Positions 8,494 through 17,666 of a DNA stretch of 64,000 nt are shown here, one piece after another (within the stretch, counting starts at the first letter, position 1; the number at the start of each line of letters is the position of its first letter). The translations under genes and the position numbers were made by a program. The notes under the pieces were generated by a model. The model did not search any database, was not told the DNA's origin, and saw nothing but the letters and a program-made list of their open reading frames with translations. Source of the DNA: Streptococcus infantis (GTDB lineage: Bacteria; Bacillota; Bacilli; Lactobacillales; Streptococcaceae); the NCBI RefSeq assembly GCF_019929575.1, contig NZ_JAHZPU010000002.1:1-64000 (forward strand), read 5' to 3'.

Positions 8494-8902
8494 CAGTCTA
8501 TCTGACAGAAAAGCAAATTGAAAAATCAATGCTTTAGCAATTCAACGGTATTCACCTAATGAAAAAATTCAGACAGTTAGTCCTTCTGCCTTAAATATGA
8601 TTGTCAATTTACCAGAGCAATTTGTCTTCGGTAAACCTCTTTATCCAACAATTTTTGATAAGGCAATGATACTATTTGTCCAATTGATCAAAAAGCATGT
8701 TTTTGCCAATGCTAATAAACGAACTGCTTTCTTTGTTTTGGTGAAATTTTTACAGTTGAATGGATATCGTTTTTCTGTAACAGTTGAAGAAGCGGTCGCT
8801 ATGTGCGTGACTATCGCAGTAGAAGCCTTGACAGATGAAAAGTTAGCTTCCTACACCAAATGGATCTCTGAAAATTCATTTAGAGTTAATGGCAAGAATT
8901 AA
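8490..8902 (+). pseudogene. doc: Doc-type (Fic fold) toxin, frameshifted
   Basis: The frame from ATG 8490 reads MTVYLTEKQIEK and hits TAG at 8535-8537. Adding one A to the A5 run at 8521-8525 restores a continuous Doc protein of about 137 aa that continues INALAIQRYSPNEK and so on. The restored protein carries the Fic/Doc motif HVFANANKRTAF (match to HxFx(D/N)ANKR). In P1 Doc this family phosphorylates EF-Tu. The reading frame therefore seems inactivated by a single-base loss in a homopolymer; slippage on the A run could still give some product. A later start around 8597 would lack the first helices. Confidence 0.75.
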
Positions 8903-9012
8903 GTTTGGATGTTTAAATCCTATAAGTAAAAAATAGACAAACAGATAGTAGTATTCTGTAATGCAGAAAACTAATCTTTTGAATACGTCAAACATTCAAT
9001 CTTACTAAACAA

Positions 9013-9040
9013 AAAAAGTAGCCCCTTCAGGCTACTTTTT
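9013..9040 (-). terminator. bidirectional terminator after the DUF1980 gene
   Basis: AAAAAGTAGCC (9013-9023) and GGCTACTTTTT (9030-9040) form an 11-bp stem with A and T runs on both sides. It overlaps the stop of the leftward gene ending at 9039. Confidence 0.85.
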
Positions 9041-9854
9041 AAAATTCTTTGTAAACATAAGTATTTTCGGGTTTGTCTACTTTGATGAAGGACTGGACTT
9101 CAAGGGTTGGGAGGACTTGGTTGAGTTCCTTGTGATAGCGATTGCTAATCTTACCTTTGACTCTAACCCAGGTGTTATTTTCGTACCGATTAGTGTTTCC
9201 AGTGGTCAAAAGGCCAAAAACTCCTGAATCAGCAATACAGTGCATAATACCAAAGCGAAAAACAAATTGACTATTGGTATGATTTGGATCGTTGTAGACA
9301 AAGCCAATAAACACGATTTCCTTGCCTTCAAATTCATTTGGATAATCATAGATAGCTTCCATGACCTCCAGGTAATTTTCATCATTGATAACTATACTAG
9401 ATTGAGCTAAGTATTTATCAGCACTCTTCCGAATAATATTTTCATGAGCTGTTTGTGAATAAAATCTACTGGTATCCGGCTTCAGATACTGACTGCTCGT
9501 TCCTTCACTTGCTTGGATTGCTTTGTCAGTTCCTTCCGACAAAGGGAAATAATATCCTTTTGCCGATACTGTTTGTGAATCCAGACTGACAGTTGGAAAT
9601 GTAAATCCAACTAACAAAGGCAAACTTAAGAGGGCAAAACTAGCAATCTTGGCTGAAATACTATGTAAGTGACTATGTTCTTTCAATCTTTTGAAGCAAA
9701 TGTAGGCTTGAACAATGGCTAGGAACAAAGATAAAACCATGGTGATATAAGCCAGATAAGAGTAGTGAAGATTTAGATACTGATTGAGCTTACCTGATAG
9801 ATGTAAATAAAGGGTTAAGAAAAAATAACTCATCAAAATAAGAAATCGTATCAT
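9039..9854 (-). CDS. TIGR03943/DUF1980 family protein (YcgQ-like), partner of permease
   Basis: A 271-aa protein with about three N-terminal membrane segments, then a soluble domain with repeated IVFIGFVYND and WVRVKGKISN strands typical of the YcgQ/DUF1980 family. I set the start at ATG 9854 because it overlaps the permease stop by 4 nt and has GGAGTG upstream; a longer reading from 9920 would overlap the permease by 70 nt. In Firmicutes this gene travels with the YcgR-like permease. The transported solute is not established from sequence. Confidence 0.8.
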   Translation of the reverse strand: MIRFLILMSYFFLTLYLHLSGKLNQYLNLHYSYLAYITMVLSLFLAIVQAYICFKRLKEHSHLHSISAKIASFALLSLPLLVGFTFPTVSLDSQTVSAKGYYFPLSEGTDKAIQASEGTSSQYLKPDTSRFYSQTAHENIIRKSADKYLAQSSIVINDENYLEVMEAIYDYPNEFEGKEIVFIGFVYNDPNHTNSQFVFRFGIMHCIADSGVFGLLTTGNTNRYENNTWVRVKGKISNRYHKELNQVLPTLEVQSFIKVDKPENTYVYKEF

Positions 9855-10756
9855 AGCATCACTCCGACTATATAAGAATAGACAAGAACAACAAGAGTTA
9901 CAATTGTCATGAACTGCCAAATAAAGCGAGTTTTTAGATAATTCTTCATCATGAGTAGATTTTTGACATCAAGCATAGGGCCTATAACCAGAAAGGCGAG
10001 AACTGGAGCAAAACCAAAACTGGATAGAAGCGAAGAGCCAATAAAGGCATCTGCCTCACTACAAAGCGAAAGTAAGAAAGATAAGATCATTAAAAGAACA
10101 ATAGCCAGCAGTGGTGATGCACTAATAGATGTCAGAATCCGAGTTGGGACATAGACTTGGACAATGCTTGCAAAAAGACAGCCAAAGACTAAGTAACGCC
10201 CCATATCGAAGAACTCATCAATAGCTTGGATAAAAACTTGAAGAAGTTTCTGACCTTTCGTTAAATGAGAAAAATCATGTTCATGACAAGCTAGTCTATT
10301 TTCTTTTTGAATCGATTCCTCCCAGAAAAAGCCAAGAAAGATACCCAATATCGTAGCAACGAGTATCGAACCTAAAGCGCGGAGTAAGACCATTTTGAAT
10401 GAATTGCCAAAGGCTGAATAGGTAGCAAAAAGCACGATAGGATTGATGATAGGAGCCGTTACTAGAAAGGGAACAGCTGTATAGCTTGGAACCTTCTTCT
10501 CCAAGAAACGATTAATGATAGGAACGATTCCACATTCACAAGAAGGGAAGAGAAAACCTATGAAGGTACCAAAAAAGATTCTCCCCAAACGATTTTTAGG
10601 GAGAAATCTATAAACCTTCTCAGGAGTGACGTAGACTTCAATAGCACCAGAGATAATGCTACCAATTAAGACAAAGGGTAAAGCTTCAATGATAATTGAT
10701 AGAAAAATGGCACCAGCTTGTAAAACACTTGAAGGCAGGTTTTGAAAGAGATCCAT
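9851..10756 (-). CDS. permease, YcgR/ArsP (DUF318) family
   Basis: A 301-aa polytopic membrane protein with about eight hydrophobic segments and the family motif FLFPSCECGIVPIINRF, containing the conserved SCECG. Members are predicted transporters, some for organoarsenicals; here the substrate is unknown. The gene starts directly after the stop of a 43-aa gene and overlaps the DUF1980 gene by 4 nt, forming a three-gene leftward operon. Length is normal for the family. Confidence 0.85.
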   Translation of the reverse strand: MDLFQNLPSSVLQAGAIFLSIIIEALPFVLIGSIISGAIEVYVTPEKVYRFLPKNRLGRIFFGTFIGFLFPSCECGIVPIINRFLEKKVPSYTAVPFLVTAPIINPIVLFATYSAFGNSFKMVLLRALGSILVATILGIFLGFFWEESIQKENRLACHEHDFSHLTKGQKLLQVFIQAIDEFFDMGRYLVFGCLFASIVQVYVPTRILTSISASPLLAIVLLMILSFLLSLCSEADAFIGSSLLSSFGFAPVLAFLVIGPMLDVKNLLMMKNYLKTRFIWQFMTIVTLVVLVYSYIVGVML

Positions 10757-10888
10757 CTATTTTTTCTTTTCTGCTTTTTCTTTCTTTTCTTTGTCATCAG
10801 GAAATGTTACTTGTTTCAAATCAGGAAGTTTAGCAAACTCTTCGAACATTTTATCTAAGTCATCAGTTTTTGTAAATTTAACAGCCAT
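10757..10888 (-). CDS. 43-aa charged small protein (SPJ_0845-like)
   Basis: A 44-codon leftward frame begins MAVKFTKTDDLDKMFEEFAK and ends in a Lys/Glu-rich tail. GAGGT lies 9 nt upstream of the ATG. The stop is immediately before the permease ATG, so it is the first gene of that operon. It resembles a small streptococcal family of unknown function that I recall as SPJ_0845; the function is unknown. The even spacing of charges and good RBS argue for a real gene. Confidence 0.7.
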   Translation of the reverse strand: MAVKFTKTDDLDKMFEEFAKLPDLKQVTFPDDKEKKEKAEKKK

Positions 10889-11036
10889 AAGGCATACCTC
10901 GATTCTTATTGTTTCCTCTATTATACTATTATTTCAGCCAAAAGGTTTAATTTTAAATTGTTAAGACCAATGAATTTTTATCTTCAACAAATACCAAGCT
11001 AACTGTGACATTAATGAAAACAAGCTTTCTTCCTTA

Positions 11037-11045
11037 TGGTATAAT
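11037..11045 (+). promoter_or_regulatory. extended -10 promoter giving a leaderless tex mRNA
   Basis: TGgTATAAT occupies 11037-11045, and the ATG of tex begins at 11052. A start 7 nt after the -10 falls on the A of the ATG. No Shine-Dalgarno is present. Confidence 0.6.
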
Positions 11046-11051
11046 AGTCTC

Positions 11052-13181
11052 ATGGATAAAAAATATGAAAAAATTTCCCAAGATTTGGGTGTAAGCTTAA
11101 AGCAAATTGATACGGTCTTGTCTTTGACAGCAGAAGGAGCAACCATTCCCTTTATCGCTCGTTATCGTAAGGACATGACTGGTAGTTTGGATGAGGTGGC
11201 TATTAAAGCTATTATCGACCTTGATAAAAGTCTTACCAACCTCAATGACCGTAAGGAAGCTGTTTTGGCAAAAATCAAAGAGCAAGGTAAGTTGACCAAA
11301 GAGTTAGAAGAAGCCATCTTAGCTGCTGAAAAACTAGCGGATGTTGAAGAACTCTATCTTCCTTATAAAGAAAAACGCCGCACCAAGGCGACAATTGCGC
11401 GTGAAGCTGGACTCTTTCCACTTGCTCGCCTAATCCTGCAAAATGTTTCTGACCTAGAAAAAGAAGCAGAAGCATTTGTCTGCGAAGGTTTCGAGACTCC
11501 ACAAGATGCTTTAGCAGGTGCAGTTGATATTTTGGTTGAAGCTCTCTCTGAGGATGTCAACTTACGTTCAATGACTTATCAAGAGGTCCTTAGACATTCT
11601 AAGATTACATCTCAACTTAAAGACGAAACTCTAGATGAAAAGCAAGTCTTTCAGATTTATTACGATTTCTCAGAGACGGTTGCTAACATGCAGGGATATC
11701 GTACTCTTGCCCTTAATCGTGGTGAGAAGTTAGGCATCTTGAAGATTGGTTTTGAGCATGCGGTCGAACGTATACAGGCTTTCTTTGCTGCTCGTTTTAA
11801 GGTTAAGAATGCTTATATTGACGAAGTTGTTCAGCAGTCTGTTAAGAAAAAAGTCTTACCAGCTATCGAGCGTCGTATCCGTACAGAGTTAACAGAGAAG
11901 GCAGAAGAAGGAGCTATTCAACTATTTTCTGACAATCTGCGTAATCTCCTCTTGGTAGCACCGCTAAAAGGGCGCGTGGTTCTAGGTTTTGACCCAGCCT
12001 TTCGTACAGGGGCTAAGCTTGCGGTCGTTGACGCGACTGGGAAAATGTTGACGACACAAGTCATTTATCCAGTCAAACCAGCTTCAGCTCGTCAGATTGA
12101 AGAAGCTAAACGTGATTTAGCAGATTTAATTGGCCAATACGGTGTTGAAATTATTGCTATCGGAAATGGAACTGCTAGTCGTGAGAGCGAAGCCTTCGTT
12201 GCTGAAGTACTTAAAGATTTTCCTGAGGTCAGCTATGTTATTGTCAATGAGAGCGGGGCATCTGTCTACTCAGCTAGTGAACTTGCTCGTCAAGAGTTTC
12301 CTGAGTTAACTGTTGAGAAACGCTCTGCTATTTCTATTGCTCGTCGCTTGCAAGACCCACTTGCTGAATTGGTTAAAATTGATCCCAAATCCATCGGTGT
12401 CGGTCAATATCAGCACGATGTTAGTCAGAAAAAACTGTCTGAAAGTCTGGACTTTGTTGTTGATACAGTAGTGAACCAAGTCGGTGTCAATGTCAATACA
12501 GCTAGTCCAGCTCTTCTTTCGCACGTAGCTGGTCTTAACAAAACCATCTCTGAAAATATCGTTAAGTATCGTGAGGAAGAAGGTAAAATCACTTCACGCG
12601 CCCAAATCAAGAAAGTTCCTCGCCTAGGTGCTAAGGCCTTTGAGCAGGCTGCTGGTTTCCTCCGTATCCCTGAAAGCAGCAACATCCTTGACAATACTGG
12701 TGTTCACCCTGAAAACTATACTGCGGTCAAGGAACTCTTCAAACGCTTGGATATTAAAGACCTAACTGAAGAAGCGCAAGCAAAACTCAAATCTGTTTCT
12801 ATCAAAGAAATGGCTCAAGAGCTAGAACTCGGTCAAGAAACTCTTAAAGATATTATCGCAGACCTTCTCAAACCAGGTCGTGATTTCCGTGATTCTTTTG
12901 ACGCTCCAGTTCTTCGCCAGGATGTTTTGGACATCAAAGACTTACAAGTTGGGCAAAAGCTTGAAGGAGTTGTGCGCAACGTCGTTGACTTCGGTGCCTT
13001 TGTTGATATCGGTATCCATGAGGACGGTCTCATTCACATCTCTCACATGAGTAAGAAATTTATCAAACATCCAAGTCAAGTAGTATCGGTCGGCGATTTG
13101 GTAACCGTTTGGGTTAAAAAAATCGATGCTGACCGCGAAAAAGTGAATCTGTCGCTTCTTGCACCTAATGAATCTAACTGA
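11052..13181 (+). CDS. tex: Tex, RNA-binding transcription accessory protein
   Basis: A 709-aa protein with the complete Tex architecture: N-terminal helix-turn-helix region, YqgF/RNase H-like domain around 325-450 ([15 protein letters not shown]), helix-hairpin-helix repeats ([14 protein letters not shown] and following) and a C-terminal S1 RNA-binding domain ([18 protein letters not shown], then HISHMSKKF). Tex binds RNA and affects transcription and gene expression. The promoter -10 ends 6 nt before the ATG, so the mRNA is predicted to be leaderless. The next gene overlaps its 3' end. Confidence 0.95.
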   Translation: MDKKYEKISQDLGVSLKQIDTVLSLTAEGATIPFIARYRKDMTGSLDEVAIKAIIDLDKSLTNLNDRKEAVLAKIKEQGKLTKELEEAILAAEKLADVEELYLPYKEKRRTKATIAREAGLFPLARLILQNVSDLEKEAEAFVCEGFETPQDALAGAVDILVEALSEDVNLRSMTYQEVLRHSKITSQLKDETLDEKQVFQIYYDFSETVANMQGYRTLALNRGEKLGILKIGFEHAVERIQAFFAARFKVKNAYIDEVVQQSVKKKVLPAIERRIRTELTEKAEEGAIQLFSDNLRNLLLVAPLKGRVVLGFDPAFRTGAKLAVVDATGKMLTTQVIYPVKPASARQIEEAKRDLADLIGQYGVEIIAIGNGTASRESEAFVAEVLKDFPEVSYVIVNESGASVYSASELARQEFPELTVEKRSAISIARRLQDPLAELVKIDPKSIGVGQYQHDVSQKKLSESLDFVVDTVVNQVGVNVNTASPALLSHVAGLNKTISENIVKYREEEGKITSRAQIKKVPRLGAKAFEQAAGFLRIPESSNILDNTGVHPENYTAVKELFKRLDIKDLTEEAQAKLKSVSIKEMAQELELGQETLKDIIADLLKPGRDFRDSFDAPVLRQDVLDIKDLQVGQKLEGVVRNVVDFGAFVDIGIHEDGLIHISHMSKKFIKHPSQVVSVGDLVTVWVKKIDADREKVNLSLLAPNESN

Positions 13182-13617
13182 TTACGTTAAACAGGTTTCT
13201 ATAGAAGATTTTGGAAAACCTTTCAAACACCAAGCTCAATGGAATACTCGTCTACGGTCGACAGGTGGGCGATTTTTCCCTAAGGATGGTCATTTGGATT
13301 TCAATCCCAAAGTATATCAAGAACTTGGTTTAGAGGTTTTTCGTAAAATTGTTCGGCATGAGCTCTGTCATTACCATCTTTACTTTGAAGGCAAGGGCTA
13401 TCAGCATAAGGATTTAGCCTTTAAGCAACTTCTAAAAGAGGTCGACGGTCTCCGCTTTGTTCCTCCCTTATCAAGTGCCAGTCAAAAGCCAAGCTTAGTC
13501 TATACTTGTCAGTCTTGTCAGCAAATCTATCAAAGAAAGCGAAAAATTGATACCAAGCGTTATCGTTGTGGTCTCTGTCGTGGAAAGCTCCTCTTGTTAA
13601 ATCGGCCTAAGGACTGA
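13168..13617 (+). CDS. SprT-like zinc metalloprotease family protein
   Basis: A 149-aa SprT/Spartan-like protein. The HExxH metal site is visible as RHELCHYHL, and a C-terminal zinc ribbon is formed by CQSCQQ and CGLCRG. The cellular role is unproven. I prefer ATG 13168 (MNLTDYVKQ), the family N-terminus; a TTG at 13159 would add three residues. Its 5' end overlaps tex by 14 nt and no good RBS is visible, so translation is probably coupled to tex. Confidence 0.88.
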   Translation: MNLTDYVKQVSIEDFGKPFKHQAQWNTRLRSTGGRFFPKDGHLDFNPKVYQELGLEVFRKIVRHELCHYHLYFEGKGYQHKDLAFKQLLKEVDGLRFVPPLSSASQKPSLVYTCQSCQQIYQRKRKIDTKRYRCGLCRGKLLLLNRPKD

Positions 13618-13676
13618 TGTAGCAAATCTAGCTTAGTGCTATACTAAGATTAAGAAATCCGAAAGAGGAATAAATC

Positions 13677-13949
13677 ATGAATACAAAATTTTATAAAATG
13701 AGAAGAAATCGCATGATATCAGGTGTTCTTGCAGGCCTATCTGATAAGTGGAATCTTGATGTAACCTTAGTTCGTTTCCTTTTTGCAATTTTTACAATCG
13801 CAAATTTTGGACTCGGGATTATTATCTACATTATCCTGGCTTCGATCCTACCAACAAAAGAAGATATTGAAGCTGAAATGTATGGAACAGGCCCACGCAA
13901 GATTAAAGAAGTCCAACCTATCAATGATGACGAAGGTTGGTTTTGGTAA
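13677..13949 (+). CDS. PspC-domain membrane protein
   Basis: A 90-aa protein with a PspC domain: a basic N-terminus, MISGVLAGLSDKW, a conserved LVRFLFAIF helix and a second hydrophobic helix ending ILPTKEDIE. PspC proteins sense or respond to membrane stress. The C-terminal tail is acidic and ends in GWFW. GAAAGAGGA precedes the ATG by 9 nt. It stands alone and ends at a bidirectional terminator shared with the convergent VIT gene. Confidence 0.85.
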   Translation: MNTKFYKMRRNRMISGVLAGLSDKWNLDVTLVRFLFAIFTIANFGLGIIIYIILASILPTKEDIEAEMYGTGPRKIKEVQPINDDEGWFW

Positions 13950-13978
13950 TTTAAATTAACTGTCTATATTTTGATAGC

Positions 13979-14008
13979 AAAAAAAGATACCGTTCGGTAT
14001 CTTTTTTA
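13979..14008. terminator. bidirectional terminator between PspC and VIT genes
   Basis: GATACCG (13986-13992) and CGGTATC (13995-14001) form the core stem, flanked by an A run on the left and a T run on the right. It serves both convergent genes. Confidence 0.88.
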
Positions 14009-14701
14009 AATACTAAACAACTGTCCGAATAGATAGGTAACTCCCATAGTCAACAAACCGATACAAAGGTTACGGATCATGGCTGTTTTTGTTGGGGCTT
14101 TCCCGAGTTTGGCACTAGTGTAGCCGGTAACTAATAGAGAAATGGCTACGATAACAACAGTAGCAGGAATTCGATAGTCACTTGGAAAGATGGTAATGGA
14201 AAGCATTGGTGGTAAACTACCAAGAACAAAAGCGATGAAGCTAGAAATAGCAGCATGCCAAGGGTTAGTAAATTCTTCGTACTCGATTCCATATTTTTCT
14301 TCAACTAAGGCTTTAAGTGGATTTTTAAGAAAAGCTTTATTGACTAAAAGTTGAGCTGAAGTTTCACACTCACCATTTTGAAGATAAGCGGCATAGAGGG
14401 ATTTTTTAGCAGCATCCAAATCCTTATCTAAAAGAAGTTGTTCGCGGGCTACAGCGGCTTCTTCAGTGTCTTTTTGAGTGGATACAGATACATACTCGCC
14501 ACCAGCCATAGAAAAGGCACCAGCAAGAATTGCGGCTAATCCTGAGAGGAAAATAATCCAGATATTACTGGTTGCACTGGCAACCCCGATAACAACTCCA
14601 GCGATGGAAATGATCCCGTCATTGGCTCCAAGCACACCAGCACGCAAGATATTTAAACGCCCTGCAAAGTTTGAATCAATTTCATGAGTAATTTCTGTCA
14701 T
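14006..14701 (-). CDS. VIT1/CCC1 family predicted iron/manganese transporter
   Basis: A 231-aa membrane protein of the vacuolar iron transporter family, with ILRAGVLGANDGIISIAGVV in the first helix, a cytoplasmic metal-binding loop rich in Glu/Lys, and three further membrane segments at the C-terminus. Family members export Fe(II) or Mn(II) from the cytoplasm; the ion here is inferred. ATG 14701 is preceded by AAGGAG; a longer reading from 14749 lacks a ribosome site. It is monocistronic. Confidence 0.85.
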   Translation of the reverse strand: MTEITHEIDSNFAGRLNILRAGVLGANDGIISIAGVVIGVASATSNIWIIFLSGLAAILAGAFSMAGGEYVSVSTQKDTEEAAVAREQLLLDKDLDAAKKSLYAAYLQNGECETSAQLLVNKAFLKNPLKALVEEKYGIEYEEFTNPWHAAISSFIAFVLGSLPPMLSITIFPSDYRIPATVVIVAISLLVTGYTSAKLGKAPTKTAMIRNLCIGLLTMGVTYLFGQLFSI

Positions 14702-14815
14702 AGTCTTCTCCTTCATATTCATTATAAAGTATGGGAGAAGTGAAAACAAACATTTTAAACTATCTGAAAAAAGTTCTACAATTCTAATAAAAGATTGCTA
14801 TTTTTATCTATCAGC

Positions 14816-14832
14816 CATAGCTATTGCTTATG
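14816..14832 (+). promoter_or_regulatory. candidate LysR-type regulator site (CATA-N9-TATG)
   Basis: CATA (14816-14819) and TATG (14829-14832) form a dyad of the T-N11-A class. It lies about 58-74 nt upstream of the predicted metY transcription start, where CmbR/MtaR-type sulfur regulators usually bind. The assignment to a regulator is inference. Confidence 0.35.
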
Positions 14833-14854
14833 CAAAGATATAACAAAGTTGTAT

Positions 14855-14883
14855 TTGTAACCTAGTGAAATAGGTGATACAAT
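14855..14883 (+). promoter_or_regulatory. metY promoter
   Basis: TTGTAA (14855-14860), a 17-base spacer and TACAAT (14878-14883) preceded by TG. GGAGG lies before the metY ATG at 14914. Confidence 0.6.
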
Positions 14884-14913
14884 GAACTTAATGAAATCTT
14901 TGGAGGTCTTAAT

Positions 14914-16194
14914 ATGACTCGTGAATTTAAATTTGAAACTCTGCAATTGCATGCAGGACAAGTGGTAGATGCTACTACCAAGTCTCGTGCTGTACCAATT
15001 TACCAAACAACATCTTTTGTATTTGAAGATACACAAGAAGGTGCAGAACTCTTTGCACTTCAGAAGGCTGGTAATATCTATACTCGTATCACTAACCCAA
15101 CAACTTCAGCCTTTGAAGAACGTATTGCTGCTCTTGAAGGTGGTGCAGGAGCCCTTGCCACAGCTTCTGGAATGGCAGCTCTTACTTATACTATCCTTGG
15201 ACTTGCTCATGCAGGTGATCATGTTGTTGCAGCTTCAACTATCTACGGTGGTACTTTTAACCTATTGAAAGAAACCCTTCCTCGCTATGGAATCACCACA
15301 ACTTTTGTTGATATCGATAATCTAGAAGAGGTAGAAGCAGCGATTAAAGACAATACCAAACTTGTCTTGATTGAAACCTTGGGAAATCCAGTCATCAACA
15401 TTCCTGATATTGAAAAAATAGCTGAAATTGCTCATAAACACCAGATTCCTTTGGTCGCTGACAATACTTTTGCAACACCTTATCTTATCAATGTCTTTTC
15501 TCATGGTGTAGACATTGCAGTTCACTCGGCTACTAAGTTTATCGGAGGACATGGAACAACTATCGGTGGTGTTATCGTTGATAGTGGTAAGTTTGACTGG
15601 GCTGCTTCAGGGAAATTCCCTCAATTTGTCAATGAAGATCCAAGCTACCATAATTTAAGCTACACTAGAGATGTAGGTGCAGCAGCCTTCATCGTTGCCC
15701 TTCGTGTTCAATTGCTACGTGACACTGGTGCAGCTCTGTCACCATTTAACTCATTCTTACTCTTACAAGGTCTTGAAACACTTTCTCTCCGTGTTGAACG
15801 CCATGTTCAAAATGCTGAAAAAATCGTTGATTTCCTTGTTAACCATCCAAAGGTTGAAAAGGTTAACTATCCAAAACTTCCAGATAGTCCATATCATGCT
15901 TTGGCTGAAAAATACCTACCAAAAGGGGTCGGATCAATCTTTACCTTCCATGTTAAAGGTGGAGAAGCAGAAGCACGTAAGGTTATTGACAACTTAGAAA
16001 TCTTTTCGAACCTTGCTAACGTAGCAGATGCAAAATCATTGGTCGTTCATCCAGCAACTACAACTCATGCCCAGTTGTCTGACTCTGATCTAGAAGCAGC
16101 AGGAGTAACTAAAAATCAAATCCGACTTTCAATTGGTCTTGAAAATGTTGATGATTTGATTGAAGATTTGCGACTAGCTCTTGAAAAAATCTAA
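14914..16194 (+). CDS. metY: O-acetylhomoserine / O-acetylserine sulfhydrylase
   Basis: A 426-aa gamma-family PLP enzyme that makes homocysteine (or cysteine) from O-acetylated homoserine/serine and sulfide. The PLP lysine is K208 in VHSATKFIGGHG. YTRITNPT near 57-64 and SGMAALTYTI near 85-94 are the expected cofactor-binding motifs. Its full length matches the MetY/CysD family and exceeds the roughly 380-aa cystathionine enzymes. It is monocistronic, with a good promoter and a candidate LysR-type site upstream. The hairpin at 16220-16255 ends it. Confidence 0.92.
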   Translation: MTREFKFETLQLHAGQVVDATTKSRAVPIYQTTSFVFEDTQEGAELFALQKAGNIYTRITNPTTSAFEERIAALEGGAGALATASGMAALTYTILGLAHAGDHVVAASTIYGGTFNLLKETLPRYGITTTFVDIDNLEEVEAAIKDNTKLVLIETLGNPVINIPDIEKIAEIAHKHQIPLVADNTFATPYLINVFSHGVDIAVHSATKFIGGHGTTIGGVIVDSGKFDWAASGKFPQFVNEDPSYHNLSYTRDVGAAAFIVALRVQLLRDTGAALSPFNSFLLLQGLETLSLRVERHVQNAEKIVDFLVNHPKVEKVNYPKLPDSPYHALAEKYLPKGVGSIFTFHVKGGEAEARKVIDNLEIFSNLANVADAKSLVVHPATTTHAQLSDSDLEAAGVTKNQIRLSIGLENVDDLIEDLRLALEKI

Positions 16195-16219
16195 AAATAA
16201 CTAGTTTTTATCGAATTAT

Positions 16220-16255
16220 AAATCCTTCTCACGAATAATAAAGTGAGGAGGATTT
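16220..16255 (+). terminator. 13-bp hairpin that terminates metY and covers the radC ribosome site
   Basis: AAATCCTTCTCAC (16220-16232) pairs with GTGAGGAGGATTT (16243-16255) with one G-T wobble and a 10-nt loop, followed by more T. The right arm contains GAGGAGG, the radC Shine-Dalgarno. It can act as a terminator for metY and as an RBS-occluding hairpin in read-through RNA. Confidence 0.65.
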
Positions 16256-16257
16256 TT

Positions 16258-16938
16258 ATGTATAGTATTTCATTTCAAGAAGATTCGCTCTTGCCAAGAG
16301 AACGCCTGGTGACAGAAGGAGTAGAAAGTCTGAGTAATCAGGAATTACTAGCCATTTTATTACGAACAGGAACTCGTCAATCTACCGTTTTTGAAATTGC
16401 ACAGAAAGTATTGTCTCAATTGAACAGTTTAACTGATTTAAAAAAAATGACTCTGCAAGAACTACAGAGTTTATCGGGAATCGGGAGAGTAAAAGCTATT
16501 GAGTTGCAAGCAATGATTGAGCTTGGAAGTCGTATTCACAAACATGAAACTATTGAGGCAGAGAGCATTCTTAGTAGTCAAAGACTGGCTAAAAAGATGC
16601 AACAAGAATTGGGAGATAAAAATCAAGAGCACCTAGTGGCGCTCTATCTTAATACACAAAATCAAATTATTCATCAGCAAACCATTTTTATCGGCTCAGC
16701 TACTAGAAGTATTGCTGAACCACGGGAAATTCTCCACTATGCTTTGAAGCATATGGCAACATCTGTGATTCTGGTTCATAATCATCCATCTGGTGCTGTC
16801 ATGCCGAGTAGAAATGATGATCATGTTACGAAACTTGTTAAAGAAGCCTGCGAATTAATGGGGTTGGTCTTATTGGATCATCTTATCGTCTCACATTCCG
16901 ATTATTTTAGTTACCGTGAGAAGACGGATCTGGTATAA
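16258..16938 (+). CDS. radC: RadC/UPF0758 JAB-domain protein
   Basis: A 226-aa protein with an N-terminal helix-hairpin-helix ([20 protein letters not shown]) and a C-terminal JAB/MPN metalloprotease-like fold with HNHPSG followed by the conserved acidic residue in SRNDDH. Family members are widespread; the old link to DNA repair is not well supported. ATG 16258 lies 6 nt after GAGGAGG, so the 5-codon-longer GTG start at 16243 is rejected. The ribosome site sits in a hairpin. Confidence 0.92.
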   Translation: MYSISFQEDSLLPRERLVTEGVESLSNQELLAILLRTGTRQSTVFEIAQKVLSQLNSLTDLKKMTLQELQSLSGIGRVKAIELQAMIELGSRIHKHETIEAESILSSQRLAKKMQQELGDKNQEHLVALYLNTQNQIIHQQTIFIGSATRSIAEPREILHYALKHMATSVILVHNHPSGAVMPSRNDDHVTKLVKEACELMGLVLLDHLIVSHSDYFSYREKTDLV

Positions 16939-16963
16939 AAAACCTGTATAAGATACAGGTTTT
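16937..16963. terminator. bidirectional terminator between radC and the amidotransferase gene
   Basis: ACCTGTAT (16942-16949) pairs with ATACAGGT (16953-16960) over a 3-nt loop, with A and T runs on either side. The two flanking genes are convergent. Confidence 0.88.
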
Positions 16964-17651
16964 ACAATTCATTGACGACATAGTCGAAAAGTTTTTTATC
17001 TTTGGGGCGATTTTCAAAGAGAAATTCTGGATGCCATTGAACACCGAGGAAAGGGAAACCATCCGTTGTTGTAACAGCCTCGATAATTCCATCTTTAGGA
17101 TCATGAGCTACAACCTTTAGATTTGGAGCTAGGTCCTTAATACTCTGATGGTGGAAAGAGTTGATATGGGAGATTTCTCCATAGATATCTCGAAGGATAG
17201 TATTAGGCTCGGTGACTAAACGTTGAGTTGTATACTCGGCTGAAGTATCCTGCCAATGGTCTTCAATATCTTGATAAAGAGTTCCTCCCATAGCCACATT
17301 AACGAGCTGGGTGCCTCGACAAACAGAAAAAATGGGTTTCTTCTGTTTAATGGCTTCTTTTATAAGAGCTAGCTCAAAAATATCTCTCTGAAGGTGGTAG
17401 TCATCGCTATCGATCGTTTTAGGTTCACCATAGAACTTTGGATCGACATTTTGTCCACCTGTTAAAATGAGTTTATCAATCAAGCCAATGTAGTAACTAG
17501 CCATTTCTTGATCACCAATTGGTAGGATAATGGGAATTCCCCCAGCTTCCTTGACTCCTTCAACAAAGCCTTTCGCAGCATAGCTCATCATAAGCTCATC
17601 ATCAGGATGAGCTTTTTCGTTTCCTGTAATCCCAATAACTGGTTTTTTCAT
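16962..17651 (-). CDS. class I glutamine amidotransferase-like gamma-glutamyl hydrolase (PuuD/peptidase C26 type)
   Basis: A 229-aa peptidase C26 family enzyme. The catalytic triad is visible: C111 in FSVCRGTQLVNV, H207 and E209 in VQWHPEF. Relatives hydrolyse gamma-glutamyl-GABA or gamma-glutamyl polyamines; the substrate here is not known. The gene lies 15 nt downstream of rex on the same strand, so the two probably share a transcript. Confidence 0.85.
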   Translation of the reverse strand: MKKPVIGITGNEKAHPDDELMMSYAAKGFVEGVKEAGGIPIILPIGDQEMASYYIGLIDKLILTGGQNVDPKFYGEPKTIDSDDYHLQRDIFELALIKEAIKQKKPIFSVCRGTQLVNVAMGGTLYQDIEDHWQDTSAEYTTQRLVTEPNTILRDIYGEISHINSFHHQSIKDLAPNLKVVAHDPKDGIIEAVTTTDGFPFLGVQWHPEFLFENRPKDKKLFDYVVNEL

Positions 17652-17666
17652 AAATGCTTTCGCTTT

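Noticed and set aside
8597..8902. A separate 101-aa Fic/Doc gene starting at ATG 8597
   Set aside because: It lacks the Doc N-terminal helices, which are encoded upstream in a frame one base away; a single-base loss explains both pieces better than a short gene without a ribosome site.
9855..9920. Longer N-terminus for the DUF1980 protein starting at 9920
   Set aside because: It would overlap the permease by 70 nt and add a Cys-rich stretch unlike the family; ATG 9854 has a ribosome site and the usual 4-nt overlap.
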